Shown one piece after another: positions 53,746 to 63,995 of a stretch of DNA of 64,000 nt (position 1 is the first letter of the stretch; every line of letters begins with the position of its first letter). Under the pieces are notes generated by a model. It made no database searches, was not told the DNA's origin, and worked only from the letters and a program-made list of their open reading frames with translations. The position numbers were made by a program, and so were the translations under genes. This DNA is from Actinomyces massiliensis 4401292 (GTDB lineage Bacteria > Actinomycetota > Actinomycetes > Actinomycetales > Actinomycetaceae), in assembly GCF_000269805.1 (NCBI RefSeq), contig NZ_JH711481.1, positions 1,914,102 through 1,978,101 of the forward strand, read 5' to 3'.

Positions 53746-54332
53746 GCCGGCTGCAGGCCTCTCCCGTGGTCGACGACGGCAGTGCCGCTGAATCGCCTGC
53801 ATCGGCGCCGGCGACCAAGACGGCTCGCCACGGTCTTATCGCTCAGATCCTGGCCAAGGAGCGCATTCGATCGCAGGCCGAGCTGCGGCGTGCCCTGGCC
53901 GACCACGGCGTGTCGACCACCCAGGCGACGCTCTCGCGCGATCTTGTCGAGCTGCGCGCCACCAAAGTGCGCGGTCCCGGTGGCGTTCAGGTCTATGCGA
54001 TTCCCGAGGCGGGCGCACCCGGCCAGCTTCGCCCCGGTGGGGCTGCCGTTCCTGAGAACGGCTCCATGGCCGAGCACACAACCCCTCGCCTGGCGCGCTG
54101 GTGCGCGGACCTGCTGGTCACAGCTGAATGGTCCGGCAGTCAACTGGTCCTGCGCACACCTGCTGGAGCCGCCCAGATGTTGGCGGGCGCTGTCGATGAC
54201 GCCATGCTCCCCGGCGTCCTGGGCTGCATCGCCGGTGATGACACCGTTCTGGTCGTCGCGCGTTCTGAGGATGTGGCCAGTGGCTTGGCCGCACATCTGC
54301 TGTCCCTGGCGGATCCTGGCGCCCGGCGCTGA
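53742..54332 (+). CDS. argR: Arginine repressor
   Basis: Hexameric arginine-dependent repressor of the arg genes. At 196 residues it is about 30-40 longer than usual because of a 25-residue N-terminal tail and a linker insertion (about residues 85-110). The winged helix domain is [47 protein letters not shown], and the oligomerisation/arginine domain ends [30 protein letters not shown]. It is co-transcribed with argCJBD, so it is autoregulated. Confidence 0.94.
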   Translation: MSRLQASPVVDDGSAAESPASAPATKTARHGLIAQILAKERIRSQAELRRALADHGVSTTQATLSRDLVELRATKVRGPGGVQVYAIPEAGAPGQLRPGGAAVPENGSMAEHTTPRLARWCADLLVTAEWSGSQLVLRTPAGAAQMLAGAVDDAMLPGVLGCIAGDDTVLVVARSEDVASGLAAHLLSLADPGARR

Positions 54333-54406
54333 GCCGCGACCGCCTTCCTCTCCCAGTCCCGCACGCTGCTGCGGCAGAGCAGCACCACCCAGAAAAGAGA
54401 AGACAC

Positions 54407-55630
54407 ATGAGTGTTCACAAGGACCGCGTTGTCCTCGCCTATTCAGGAGGGCTCGATACCTCCGTGGCCATCGGCTGGATCGGCGAGCAGACGGGCAGAG
54501 AGGTCGTTACAGTCGCCGTCGATGTCGGCCAGGGTGGAGAGGATCTTGACGTTATTCGCCGACGTGCGCTGGACTGCGGCGCGGTTGAGGCATATGTGGC
54601 CGATGCGCGTGAAGAATTCGCCGAAGACTTCTGCATGCCCGCGCTCAAGGCCAACGCCCTGTACGAGAACACCTATCCGCTGGTCTCGGCCCTGTCGCGT
54701 CCTGTCATCGCCAAGCATTTGGTGAAGGCTGCTCGCGAGTTCGGCGCCACTACTGTCGCCCATGGCTGCACCGGCAAGGGCAATGATCAAGTCCGCTTCG
54801 AGGTCGCCATCACCTCTATGGCTCCCGACATGGACTGCATCTCTCCGGTGCGCGACCTGGCCCTGACTCGCGATGTCGCCATCGAATACGCCGAGAAGCA
54901 CGATCTGCCCATCGAGACCACTAAGCACAACCCTTTCTCGATTGATCAGAATGTGTGGGGTCGCGCTATAGAAACCGGGTTCCTGGAGGACCTGTGGAAT
55001 GCGCCGACTAAGGATGTCTACGTTTACACCGACGATCCCACCTACCCGCCGCTGCCGGACGAGGTCATTCTCACCTTTGAGGGCGGTATCCCGGTGGCGA
55101 TCGATGGGAAGAGCGTGACTCCGCTGGAGGCCGTCCAGGAGATGAACCGTCGGGCGGGCGCTCAGGGCGTGGGGCGTATCGACACGGTCGAGGATCGGCT
55201 GGTCGGTATTAAATCCCGTGAGATCTATGAGGCTCCTGGGGCTGTCGCCCTCATTGAGGCGCACCGGGCATTGGAGGCGGTGACCCTGGAGCGCCTCCAA
55301 CGTCGCTACAAGCGGCAGATGGAGCAGGTGTGGAGCGACCTGGTTTACGAGGCCCAGTGGTACTCCCCGCTCAAGCAGTCCATGGATGCCTTTATCGAGG
55401 ACACGCAGAAATACGTTTCCGGTGATATCCGCATGGTGCTGCATGGTGGTCGTGCCACAGTCAACGGCCGGCGCTCCGAGTCGAGTCTGTACGATTTCGA
55501 ACTGGCCACCTACGACACCGGCGACTCCTTCGACCAGTCCTCCTCCCGCGGGTTCATCGAGATCTACGGTATGCAGTCCAAGCTCGCGGCCGCCCGCGAT
55601 GTGCGCATGGGCCAGGGCACTGGCTTCTGA
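54407..55630 (+). CDS. argG: Argininosuccinate synthase
   Basis: ATP-dependent condensation of citrulline and aspartate; 407 residues. PP-loop [34 protein letters not shown], and [14 protein letters not shown] are standard. The ATG at 54407 follows an AAGAGAAGA purine run, 74 bp after argR. A 20-bp hairpin downstream ends the operon. argH, usually next, is 2 kb away. Confidence 0.96.
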   Translation: MSVHKDRVVLAYSGGLDTSVAIGWIGEQTGREVVTVAVDVGQGGEDLDVIRRRALDCGAVEAYVADAREEFAEDFCMPALKANALYENTYPLVSALSRPVIAKHLVKAAREFGATTVAHGCTGKGNDQVRFEVAITSMAPDMDCISPVRDLALTRDVAIEYAEKHDLPIETTKHNPFSIDQNVWGRAIETGFLEDLWNAPTKDVYVYTDDPTYPPLPDEVILTFEGGIPVAIDGKSVTPLEAVQEMNRRAGAQGVGRIDTVEDRLVGIKSREIYEAPGAVALIEAHRALEAVTLERLQRRYKRQMEQVWSDLVYEAQWYSPLKQSMDAFIEDTQKYVSGDIRMVLHGGRATVNGRRSESSLYDFELATYDTGDSFDQSSSRGFIEIYGMQSKLAAARDVRMGQGTGF

Positions 55631-55697
55631 GGCTTATGCCGCGCATTGAGATCATTGAGGTCGTCGCTGGATCGCTGGCGGGATCACGGTGCTGATT

Positions 55698-55742
55698 GCG
55701 ATGTCCTTGATGAACCACTGCCTGGTTCATCAAGGACATCGC
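55698..55742 (+). terminator. Terminator-like hairpin after argG
   Basis: Perfect 20-bp stem (55698-55717 with 55723-55742) and a 5-base loop CTGCC, no T-run. The GAACCA/TGGTTC core also occurs near the loop of the 12091-12128 hairpin. It separates the arg operon from the ligase gene. Confidence 0.8.
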
Positions 55743-56083
55743 CGGCCGCCATACCTGATGGACAGCTGATGATTTGCTGATGGCCGTTCGAGGAATCCGA
55801 GCGACCGGATGGGCAGGGCGCCTGTCGGTTCGGTAGAGACCGGCTCCCTTTCCCCGAGCTTCTGAAGAGTCCGATGAGGCTGAAGGAGCCGAGATTCATA
55901 TGCTGCATGCGTTCAGGCCCGGGGAGATCTCCCCGGGCCTGAGCCACGCCGTGAGGCTCTGTTGGTCAGCGGTGTTCCTTCATTCTGCTTACGATGCGTG
56001 CAGCAATATGGACCGCCGCCGGGCTTCATGCCCGGACACCGCCCTGCGGCGCCGGCGATCTGATCACATGAGAGGATTCCCAC
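55743..56083 (+). other. Intergenic region with a possible small structured RNA
   Basis: No protein gene is visible. CGGCTCC and GGAGCCG arms (about 55843 and 55885) can pair, and the segment ends in a 30-bp perfect palindrome. A small RNA or a long 5' region of the ligase gene are both possible. The ligase ribosome-binding site GAGAGGA lies near the end. Confidence 0.35.
55913..55942. terminator. 30-bp perfect palindrome (hairpin with GATC loop)
   Basis: The arm TCAGGCCCGGGGA pairs perfectly with its complement, leaving GATC as the loop, a very stable 13-bp GC-rich stem. It lies 170 bp after the argG hairpin and 140 bp before the ligase gene. Confidence 0.75.
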
Positions 56084-57433
56084 GTGCCAATAGTCGAGGC
56101 TCGTTCCGGAGCCGCCGTCGTCGGCGCACGGCGCAGCCTCATGCCCGCGCTGGGCACGTGGGGCTTCATTGTCACATTCTCGGGTCAAGGGCTGCGCAAT
56201 CTTGTCGGCTGGTGGGCATTCGGCGTCATCGCCGCGATCAGCGGCCTCATGCTCTTCGCCGTTTTCGTGCGTGAAGGTCATCGAGTGCCATGGCGGGCGC
56301 TGCCCCCAATAGCCAGCGCTTACACCGTCCTGTGCATGCTGAGCGTTATATGGTCCCATTACCCGCGTGAGACCATCCTTGCCGGGCTGCTCATGCTGGC
56401 CACCACCGCCTCAGGCGTTCTACTGGCCTGCGGCCTGTCCCTGCGTCAATTGACCGATGCGCTCAGCCGTGCCCTCGAGGCGACCCTGGTGCTCAGCTTC
56501 CTGCTCGAGCTCTATGTGGCGCTCGTTCTGCAGCATCCGCTGATTCCCGCTTATATGAGGGACTGGACCGAAGTTCCTCCCTCCTATATCTGGGTCGAGG
56601 GCAACATCTTCCGGGGCGGGCCCATCCAGGGCATTGTCGGCAACCGGAATCCGCTGGCATTCATCGCCCTGCTCACTTTGATCTGCGTGGCCGTGCGTTG
56701 GAGGGACAACCGGCTGAGATTGCCGAACTTCATCGTGTGGTCTGCGCTATCCGTCCTGACTCTCTTCCTGACCGGTTCGGCCACCGTCATCGTTGCGGCA
56801 GTTGTGAGCCTGGTCGTCATGTTGTTCCTATGGCTGCTGCGCCACGTTCCCATTGCTTTGCGGACCACTGTGATCGTTGTGGCCTCTACTCTGGGCGTGG
56901 CGTTAGTCGCTGTTGCGATCGGCTGGCACTCGCAACTGACCGCCTTGCTCGGGCGCAGTTCCGATATGACCGGTCGGTGGGAGATCTGGATGAAGGTGCT
57001 CGCCCTGTGGGAGCAGCACACGTTCCTCGGCTGGGGCTGGATCATGTACTGGGTGCCGTGGATCCCCATGTTCGGCACGCTCGTCATCCGTCCAGACGGC
57101 ACACCGACGCTCAGTGCCCACAACGCCTATATCGAGGCCCTTTTCCAGACTGGCGTCGTGGGCGCCGCACTGATCGTGGTCCTCGTGCTGACGCTCACCT
57201 TCCGCTCGTTCAGGCTGGCCGTGCACTATCTGGACTCCGACGCCTCAGTGCTCCTGCCCGCCCTGCTCATGACCGCCATGGTCGTGCAGTCCATGACGGA
57301 GTCGCGTCTGCTGTCCGAAGGCAACTGGGTCACCGTGTGCGCCCTGGGCACCTGGCTCGGACTGCACGAGATCATCGAGCGCGAGCACAATGATCCCTGG
57401 GCGCTCGAGGAGAGCGTGTCCCGAGCACGCTGA
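56084..57433 (+). CDS. O-antigen ligase/Wzy-family membrane protein
   Basis: Polytopic protein of 449 residues with about ten to twelve membrane segments and the PF04932-type region: the large loop from about residue 160 (RDWTEVPPSYIWVEGNIFRGG), RSSDMTGRWEIWMKVLALWEQHTFLGWGW and SAHNAYIEALFQTGVVGAAL with the conserved His. Such proteins polymerise or transfer oligosaccharides outside the membrane. GTG 56084 has GAGAGGA upstream. The gene separates argG from argH and may serve the surface-polysaccharide genes elsewhere in the genome (inference). Confidence 0.83.
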   Translation: MPIVEARSGAAVVGARRSLMPALGTWGFIVTFSGQGLRNLVGWWAFGVIAAISGLMLFAVFVREGHRVPWRALPPIASAYTVLCMLSVIWSHYPRETILAGLLMLATTASGVLLACGLSLRQLTDALSRALEATLVLSFLLELYVALVLQHPLIPAYMRDWTEVPPSYIWVEGNIFRGGPIQGIVGNRNPLAFIALLTLICVAVRWRDNRLRLPNFIVWSALSVLTLFLTGSATVIVAAVVSLVVMLFLWLLRHVPIALRTTVIVVASTLGVALVAVAIGWHSQLTALLGRSSDMTGRWEIWMKVLALWEQHTFLGWGWIMYWVPWIPMFGTLVIRPDGTPTLSAHNAYIEALFQTGVVGAALIVVLVLTLTFRSFRLAVHYLDSDASVLLPALLMTAMVVQSMTESRLLSEGNWVTVCALGTWLGLHEIIEREHNDPWALEESVSRAR

Positions 57434-57534
57434 GCAAGAGGGGATGGCTTTTTGCCCATGTTCCCCGCAAGGGGACGGGACGGGACATCGGCAAGCGGCA
57501 TGCGATGCGGTGGCGCCCCGAGGATGGTGCGTGA

Positions 57535-59093
<1,559 letters not shown>

Positions 59094-59094
<1 letters not shown>

Positions 59095-59783
59095 TGCCCG
59101 GCGGCAGGGACATGGCCGGTGGAGGATCCGGTCTCACCCCGGACGTGGCAGAGGTGCTTGCCCGCGACAGCCTTCAGGCCGCCCCGGCCCTCCTGGGGGC
59201 CATCGTGACGACCACGTCGCCTGAGGGGACCGTCTCGGTGCGCCTGACCGAGGTGGAGGCCTACCGTGGTGAGGCCGACCCCGGCTCGCACGCCTTCCGG
59301 GGTCGTACGGCCCGCAATGCCTCCATGTTCGAGGCGGGCGGCATCATCTACGTCTATTTCACCTACGGCATGCACCACTGCGTCAACGTCGTCACCGGCC
59401 CCGAGGGCCTTTCCCGCGCCGTCCTGATGCGCGGGGGCGAGGTGGTGGCCGGAGTCGAGCTGGCCCGCCGTCGTCGGCCCGCCGCGCGGAACGACCGCGA
59501 CCTGGCCCGTGGGCCGGCCCGTCTGTGCGCGGCGCTGGGGCTGGACCGGTCCGACGACGGCACCGCTCTGGGCGGGCCCGGGTCGCGCGTCAGCCTCGCT
59601 CTGCCGGAGCCGGGCCTGAACCCCGAAGCGGCGCGCATCCGCACGGGTCCGCGCACCGGGGTGGCCGGCCCCGGCGGCGACGGCGAGGCCTACCCCTGGC
59701 GGTTCTGGCTCGAGGATGAGCCCACCGTCTCGCCCTACAAACCGGCTGTTCCTCGGCGGCGCGCTGGACGCGCTGAGCGCTGA
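59094..59783 (+). CDS. DNA-3-methyladenine glycosylase (AAG/MPG family)
   Basis: Base-excision repair enzyme removing alkylated purines; 229 residues. The AAG fold motifs are VRLTEVEAYRGEADPGSHAFRGRTARNASMFEAGGIIYVYFTYGMHHCVNVV, with the catalytic Glu and the Tyr-His pocket, then LARGPARLCAALGL. ATG 59094 shares a base with the argH stop, so it is co-translated with argH despite the unrelated role. Confidence 0.93.
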
Positions 59784-59865
59784 TCGCGGTTCGGCGTGAA
59801 GAGCGCTGCCGGTGCTGAGATGGGCCGGAGCATGAGTGGGTCCGCACTGCATACGAGGGCCGCGC

Positions 59866-59892
59866 TTGACTAATAGTGTGCGCGCAGATAAT
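59866..59892 (+). promoter_or_regulatory. Possible promoter of the SRPBCC-MarR pair
   Basis: TTGACT (59866-59871) and TAATCT (59887-59892) with a short 15-bp spacer, about 55 bases before ATG 59946. Confidence 0.3.
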
Positions 59893-59945
59893 CTCTGCAC
59901 AGACCATCTACGGATGTGTTGATCCTCCAACGAAAGGCAGTAGAG

Positions 59946-60374
59946 ATGTGGACGACTGAATACCGCCATGAGGCCGATGTCCCAGTGGATGCTCTGTGGA
60001 GCGTCTGGACTCGAGTGCTCGCAGGTGAACTCGAGCTGCCTGGAGGGGATCGGTACGAGCCGCAAGAGCCTCTTGGAGTCGGTGCGCGCATCGTGATGAC
60101 GCCGGCGGGCCAGGAGGGCATCGACATCGTCGTCACTCGGTGGGAGCCGCCCCATGTCCAGGCCGACCGTGCTGAGTACGGGGGCGTGGAGTTGACCTTC
60201 ACGCACTCATTCGTCTCTGCCGGTCCTGGGGGTGAGGGAAACGCCGTCATCATTCGCCTGGATATTGACGGTCCTCGGGCTGATGAGATCGGCCCCGGCA
60301 TCGGCTCCCAGATCGCTGCGGATTTCCCTCAGACGGCAGAGGCACTTGTGCGGGCTGCTAAGGTCACTATGTGA
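59946..60374 (+). CDS. SRPBCC-fold (START-like) protein
   Basis: A 142-residue polyketide cyclase/START-like helix-grip protein that binds hydrophobic ligands: ADVPVDALWSVWTRVLAGELE at the start, GVGARIVMTPAGQEGIDIVVTRWEPPHV, and a long C-terminal helix (GPGIGSQIAADFPQTAEALVRAAK). ATG 59946 is favoured over an in-frame ATG 30 bases upstream because the fold begins there. It overlaps the MarR gene by GTGA, so the two form one unit and perhaps share a ligand (inference). Confidence 0.78.
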   Translation: MWTTEYRHEADVPVDALWSVWTRVLAGELELPGGDRYEPQEPLGVGARIVMTPAGQEGIDIVVTRWEPPHVQADRAEYGGVELTFTHSFVSAGPGGEGNAVIIRLDIDGPRADEIGPGIGSQIAADFPQTAEALVRAAKVTM

Positions 60375-60844
60375 GAACGCGCTTCCAGGGGCCGGAGTCC
60401 AGCCCCGGCCTCCTCCTGTGGCGAAGCACCTTGGCCTGGCAACGCGACGTGGCGGCTGCGCTGGACCCCTTGGGACTCACGCACTCGCAGTTCGTGCTGC
60501 TCGCCTGCGCATGGTGGCTCGAGACCCATGGCGGGGCGGGTACTCAGGTCATGATCGCCGCCCAAGCAGGCATGGACGTCAAAACCGCCAGCCAGGTGCT
60601 GCGTAGGCTGGAAGCGGCGGGGTACGTCTCCCGTCAGCAGCCCCCTGGGGATGCACGTGCCCGGATCGTCAGTACAACGGCAGCAGGCCGGGAGATGGGC
60701 GACCAGGCACTGAGCGCTGTCGAGGCAGTCGACGAGGCGTACTTCTCCTCGAGACCCCGGCTGCGCGACGCTCTGATCAAGGAGTCCTCCGGATCCGATG
60801 CGCATCGCGGCGGCAAGCAGGAGCATTCCTCAGCTGGTGAGTGA
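60371..60844 (+). CDS. MarR-family transcriptional regulator
   Basis: Winged helix regulator of 157 residues: LLLWRSTLAWQRDVAAALDPLGLTHSQFVLL dimerisation/DNA-binding entry, recognition helix VKTASQVLRRLEAAGYVSRQQPPGDARARIVS with the wing. GTG 60371 overlaps the preceding stop. It probably regulates the SRPBCC gene. Confidence 0.87.
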   Translation: MRTRFQGPESSPGLLLWRSTLAWQRDVAAALDPLGLTHSQFVLLACAWWLETHGGAGTQVMIAAQAGMDVKTASQVLRRLEAAGYVSRQQPPGDARARIVSTTAAGREMGDQALSAVEAVDEAYFSSRPRLRDALIKESSGSDAHRGGKQEHSSAGE

Positions 60845-60872
60845 TACCTGCTCGTGGCGGCCTTGAGATCCA

Positions 60873-60878
60873 TAGACT
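60873..60878 (+). promoter_or_regulatory. -10 box of leaderless methyltransferase promoter
   Basis: TAGACT ends six bases before GTG 60885. Confidence 0.55.
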
Positions 60879-60884
60879 GCCGCA

Positions 60885-61499
60885 GTGACTGCCGACTACT
60901 GGAACCACAACACCGCCTTCCACCCAGCGATCGTCCGGGACGCGGGGCGGCGCGGTGGACGGGCGCTCGACGTCGGATGCGGCGAGGGGCTCCTGTGCGC
61001 GCGCCTGGCAGGCGCGTGCCGTGAAGTCATCGGGATCGACACTGATGAGCAGGCACTCGCCCGAGCAAAGCACCGCCTGGAAGGCCTGCCGAACGCGAGG
61101 GTCCTTGCCCGCGACATCACGGAGCCGGATCTTCCAGGGCGCCTGGGCGCCTTCGAGACCGTCACCTGCGTCGCCGTGCTCCACCACCTTCCACTTGAGG
61201 AGGGCCTGGCCGCTCTGGGCGCACTGGTCGCTCCCGGCGGACGGCTCATCGTCGTCGGTCTGGCCGCCGACAAGAGTCCATGGGACTGGATCGTGTCCGG
61301 GCTGTGCGTTCTGCCGGTTCGGGTGATGGGAGCAGTGCATCATGAGACGCGCGATATCGGCGTTGTGACCACCCGGGCGCGCGAATCGCTGGGGGAGATC
61401 CGAGCCGCGGCCTCTCGGATCCTGCCCGGCGCCCGGCTGAGACGGCGCTTCTACTACCGCTATTCACTGGTGTGGGACAGGCCCCGGGAGGCGGCGTGA
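60885..61499 (+). CDS. Class I SAM-dependent methyltransferase
   Basis: A 204-residue Rossmann-fold methyltransferase. Motif I is ALDVGCGEGLLCARLAG, the acidic SAM ribose contact is in VIGIDTDEQAL, and motif IV reads VTCVAVLHHLPLEEGL. It is of the small-molecule type (Methyltransf_11/25); the acceptor is unknown. Leaderless promoter; its stop overlaps the next gene (GTGA). Confidence 0.87.
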   Translation: MTADYWNHNTAFHPAIVRDAGRRGGRALDVGCGEGLLCARLAGACREVIGIDTDEQALARAKHRLEGLPNARVLARDITEPDLPGRLGAFETVTCVAVLHHLPLEEGLAALGALVAPGGRLIVVGLAADKSPWDWIVSGLCVLPVRVMGAVHHETRDIGVVTTRARESLGEIRAAASRILPGARLRRRFYYRYSLVWDRPREAA

Positions 61500-62221
61500 A
61501 CAGGATGAACGATGTGAGCAGGGCGAGCCGTGCGAGCGGGGGGAGCCCTATGGGCGGCCGCGGGCCTGCCGACCCGATCCCGCTGCGGGACCTCTACGAG
61601 CTGCTGAAGGATGAGTTCGGCGAGGTCGAGATGTGGTCTGCCGAGTCCGCCATGGAGTACGCCTGTGGCGCCGTCCTGGTGCAGAACACCGCCTGGGGCA
61701 ATGTCCAGCGCACCCTTGAGGACCTGCGGCGGGCCACTTCCTTCGACCCGGCCCGCCTGCTCGCCCTCGACGAGGCCGAACTGATCGCCCTCATCCGGCC
61801 TTGCGGGTTCATGACATCCAAGGCCCGCGCCCTGCGCGCCTACGCCTCCTGGGCACTCGACCCCGCCGGAGCGGCTGCCCCGGGCCTGGACGACGCCGCC
61901 CTGCGCGAGGCCCTGCTGGCGCTGCCCGGCTTCGGCCCCGAGACCGCGGACGTCGTCGCCCTCATGGCCTACGACCGCCCCCGCTTCATCTTCGACGCCT
62001 ACGGGCGCAGGCTGCTGCGCCAAGCCGGTTACGAGGTGGGCCGCCGATACGAGGATGCCCGCTGCGCCCATGAGGCTGCGGCCCACGCGGGCGGATTCGA
62101 CGCCGCCGAGCTCAAGGACTTCCACGGGCTCATCATCCTGGCTGGTCAGCGCGCCCGCGCCGCGGGCGGTTGGGAGCTCTACGGGCCCACGATCGGTATT
62201 TCCGTCGTGAAGACTGCGTAA
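61496..62221 (+). CDS. HhH-GPD DNA glycosylase (endonuclease III-like, MagIII type)
   Basis: Base-excision glycosylase of 241 residues. The N-glycosylase core starts YELLKDEFGEVEMWSAESAMEYACGAVLVQNTAWGNVQRTLEDLR; the helix-hairpin-helix is ALPGFGPETADVVALMAYDRP and the catalytic Asp lies in RFIFDAYGRRLL. The AP-lyase Lys of Nth is Glu here (GFGPETA) and the Fe-S cysteines are missing, so it should be a monofunctional glycosylase, like MagIII. GTG 61496 overlaps the methyltransferase stop and follows GGGAGG. Confidence 0.83.
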   Translation: MNRMNDVSRASRASGGSPMGGRGPADPIPLRDLYELLKDEFGEVEMWSAESAMEYACGAVLVQNTAWGNVQRTLEDLRRATSFDPARLLALDEAELIALIRPCGFMTSKARALRAYASWALDPAGAAAPGLDDAALREALLALPGFGPETADVVALMAYDRPRFIFDAYGRRLLRQAGYEVGRRYEDARCAHEAAAHAGGFDAAELKDFHGLIILAGQRARAAGGWELYGPTIGISVVKTA

Positions 62222-62307
62222 GATTCCTCTGGACTGAGTTGCCAGGTTGCAGACAAGTTGCAGAGCAGTGCCCGTCGTCCGGGCGGATGAGACCGTTGTT
62301 CTCCTCA

Positions 62308-62324
62308 CGGAGCGGAACGCTCCG
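62308..62324 (+). terminator. Hairpin upstream of tyrS
   Basis: CGGAGCG-GAA-CGCTCCG, a 7-bp stem with no T-run. It may end the methyltransferase/glycosylase transcript or fold in the tyrS leader; no T-box consensus is present. Confidence 0.4.
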
Positions 62325-62418
62325 GGCTCAACTGCTGCGGCATGGCACACTATCGCCGCCGGGGAACATCCGGCTCCGCGCGTGGCGCTGGAAGGAACCG
62401 AGGAAGGTAAGCAGGACA

Positions 62419-63690
62419 GTGACCGACATCCTGGATGAGCTGCAGTGGCGGGGACTCATTGCTCAGCACACTGACATCGACGCGCTTCGCACCGCGCTGG
62501 CCGATGGCGAGCTCACCTTCTATTGCGGCTTCGACCCGACTGCTCCGAGCCTTCACCACGGCCATCTGGTCGCCGTCAAGGTGATGCGCCACCTGCAGAT
62601 GGCGGGGCACCACCCGTTGGCGCTGGTGGGAGGCGCCACCGGCCTCATTGGCGATCCGCGGACCAAGGGCGAGCGCACCCTCAACACCAAGGAGGTCGTC
62701 GCCGACTGGGCCGCAGGTCTGAGGGCTCAGCTGGAGCGCCTTCTCGAGTTCGAAGGTGAGAATCCTGCCCGCATCGTCAATAACCTTGACTGGACCGGTG
62801 AGCTGAGCGCCATCGACTTCCTCCGCGATATCGGCAAGCATTTCCGGATGGGCACGATGCTCTCCAAGGACATCGTGGCCCGGCGCTTGGCCAGCGAGGA
62901 GGGCATCTCCTTCACGGAGTTCAGCTACCAGATCCTTCAGGCGAACGATTACCTCGAGCTGTATCGCCGCTTCGGCTGCACGCTCGAGATCGGCGGCAAT
63001 GATCAGTGGGGCAACCTCGTCGGGGGCATGGATCTGATCCACAAGGTCGAGGGCAAGACGGTGCACGTCATGACCAACCCCTTGATCACTAAGGCCGACG
63101 GCACCAAGTTCGGCAAGACTGAGGGCGGTGCCGTCTGGCTCAATCCCGAGATGCTCTCGCCCTACGCCTTCTATCAGTTCTGGCTGCAGACCGACGACGT
63201 CGACGTGGTGCGCTTCTTGAAGGTCTTCACCTTTCTGGATCGTGAGGAGATCGAGCGTCTTGAGATCGCCACAGCCCAGAACCCGAAGGCTCGCGAAGCG
63301 CAGAAGGTCCTGGCGTGTGAGGTGACGACCTGGGTTCACGGCGCTGAGGCCGTTCGTAGCGCTCAGGCCGCGACGGAGGCGCTGTGGGGGCGCGGCCAGC
63401 TTCGGGAACTCGATGAAGCGACGCTGGCTGCGGCGACCGCCGACTTGCCCGCGGCAAAGCTCGTCGTAGGGGAGACGACGATAGTGGATCTACTCGTGTC
63501 CGCGGGCCTGGACAGGGGGCGCAGCGCGGCACGCAAGACGGTGGCCGGCGGAGGCGCCTACCTCAACAATGTCAAGGTCGTCGACGAGGATGCGCCGGTG
63601 GTGGCCGAGCAGCTGCTCGCCGGGGGAGTCGTCCTCGTGCGCAAGGGCCGCCGCAACCTCGCGGTGGCGCGGCAGGCGCAGCAGCACTGA
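62419..63690 (+). CDS. tyrS: Tyrosyl-tRNA synthetase
   Basis: Class I synthetase of 423 residues charging tRNA-Tyr. FYCGFDPTAPSLHHGHLVAVKVM carries the HIGH-type motif, GGNDQWGNLVGGMDLI the tyrosine pocket region and KADGTKFGKTEGGAVW the KMSKS-type loop (KFGKT). An S4-like RNA-binding domain ends the protein (SAARKTVAGGGAYLNNVKV). GTG 62419 begins MTDILDELQWRGL, the conserved N-terminus; AGGA lies close before it. Confidence 0.96.
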   Translation: MTDILDELQWRGLIAQHTDIDALRTALADGELTFYCGFDPTAPSLHHGHLVAVKVMRHLQMAGHHPLALVGGATGLIGDPRTKGERTLNTKEVVADWAAGLRAQLERLLEFEGENPARIVNNLDWTGELSAIDFLRDIGKHFRMGTMLSKDIVARRLASEEGISFTEFSYQILQANDYLELYRRFGCTLEIGGNDQWGNLVGGMDLIHKVEGKTVHVMTNPLITKADGTKFGKTEGGAVWLNPEMLSPYAFYQFWLQTDDVDVVRFLKVFTFLDREEIERLEIATAQNPKAREAQKVLACEVTTWVHGAEAVRSAQAATEALWGRGQLRELDEATLAAATADLPAAKLVVGETTIVDLLVSAGLDRGRSAARKTVAGGGAYLNNVKVVDEDAPVVAEQLLAGGVVLVRKGRRNLAVARQAQQH

Positions 63691-63910
63691 TTGCAGCGCG
63701 GATCCTGTCAGATCATGAGTGGGTTCACGGGTCGCTCGGTGATGGCAGGTGCTCTACCGCGGGGCTCGCATGGTTGGGTGAGCTCCGCCCGCGTACGTCT
63801 TCCTCCTGCCTGGAGATCCGGGGGCGAGGGGATGATGACGGGGACATGTCCTGGGAGACCGATGTCGAAGAACCGTCATCAGGGAGAGATCGGGATCACG
63901 GATCTTGGGT
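63691..63910 (+). other. Non-coding stretch between tyrS and a strong promoter
   Basis: No convincing gene. Its sequence shows no clear repeat or terminator. It leads into the promoter at 63911-63940, and the gene it serves lies outside the window. Confidence 0.4.
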
Positions 63911-63940
63911 TTGACCTTGGGGGGTGAGGCTCGCTAAAAT
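63911..63940 (+). promoter_or_regulatory. Strong promoter, probably of an rRNA operon
   Basis: TTGACC (63911-63916) and TAAAAT (63935-63940), 18 bp apart, form the best promoter in the window. No start codon follows closely. Its position after tyrS at the edge of a long non-coding stretch suggests an rRNA operon downstream (inference). Confidence 0.55.
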
Positions 63941-63959
63941 TTCTCGAGTGCTTCCGAGG

Positions 63960-63995
63960 AGAAGCGGTCCTGCCGAAGCGGACGGGATCGCTTCT
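63960..63995 (+). terminator. Attenuator-like hairpin after the strong promoter
   Basis: AGAAGCG (63960-63966) pairs with CGCTTCT (63989-63995) and inner GTCC with GGAC; TTT follows directly. It lies just after the predicted transcription start, so it may be a leader structure or a processing stem. Confidence 0.5.

Noticed and set aside
55743-55912. tRNA or signal-recognition RNA between argG and the ligase gene.
   Set aside because: A GGTTCGGTAGAGACC stretch looks like a T-arm, but no acceptor, D or anticodon arms fit around it.
62222-62418. T-box riboswitch upstream of tyrS.
   Set aside because: I find a hairpin but no AGGGTGGNACCGCG-like sequence or clear antiterminator.
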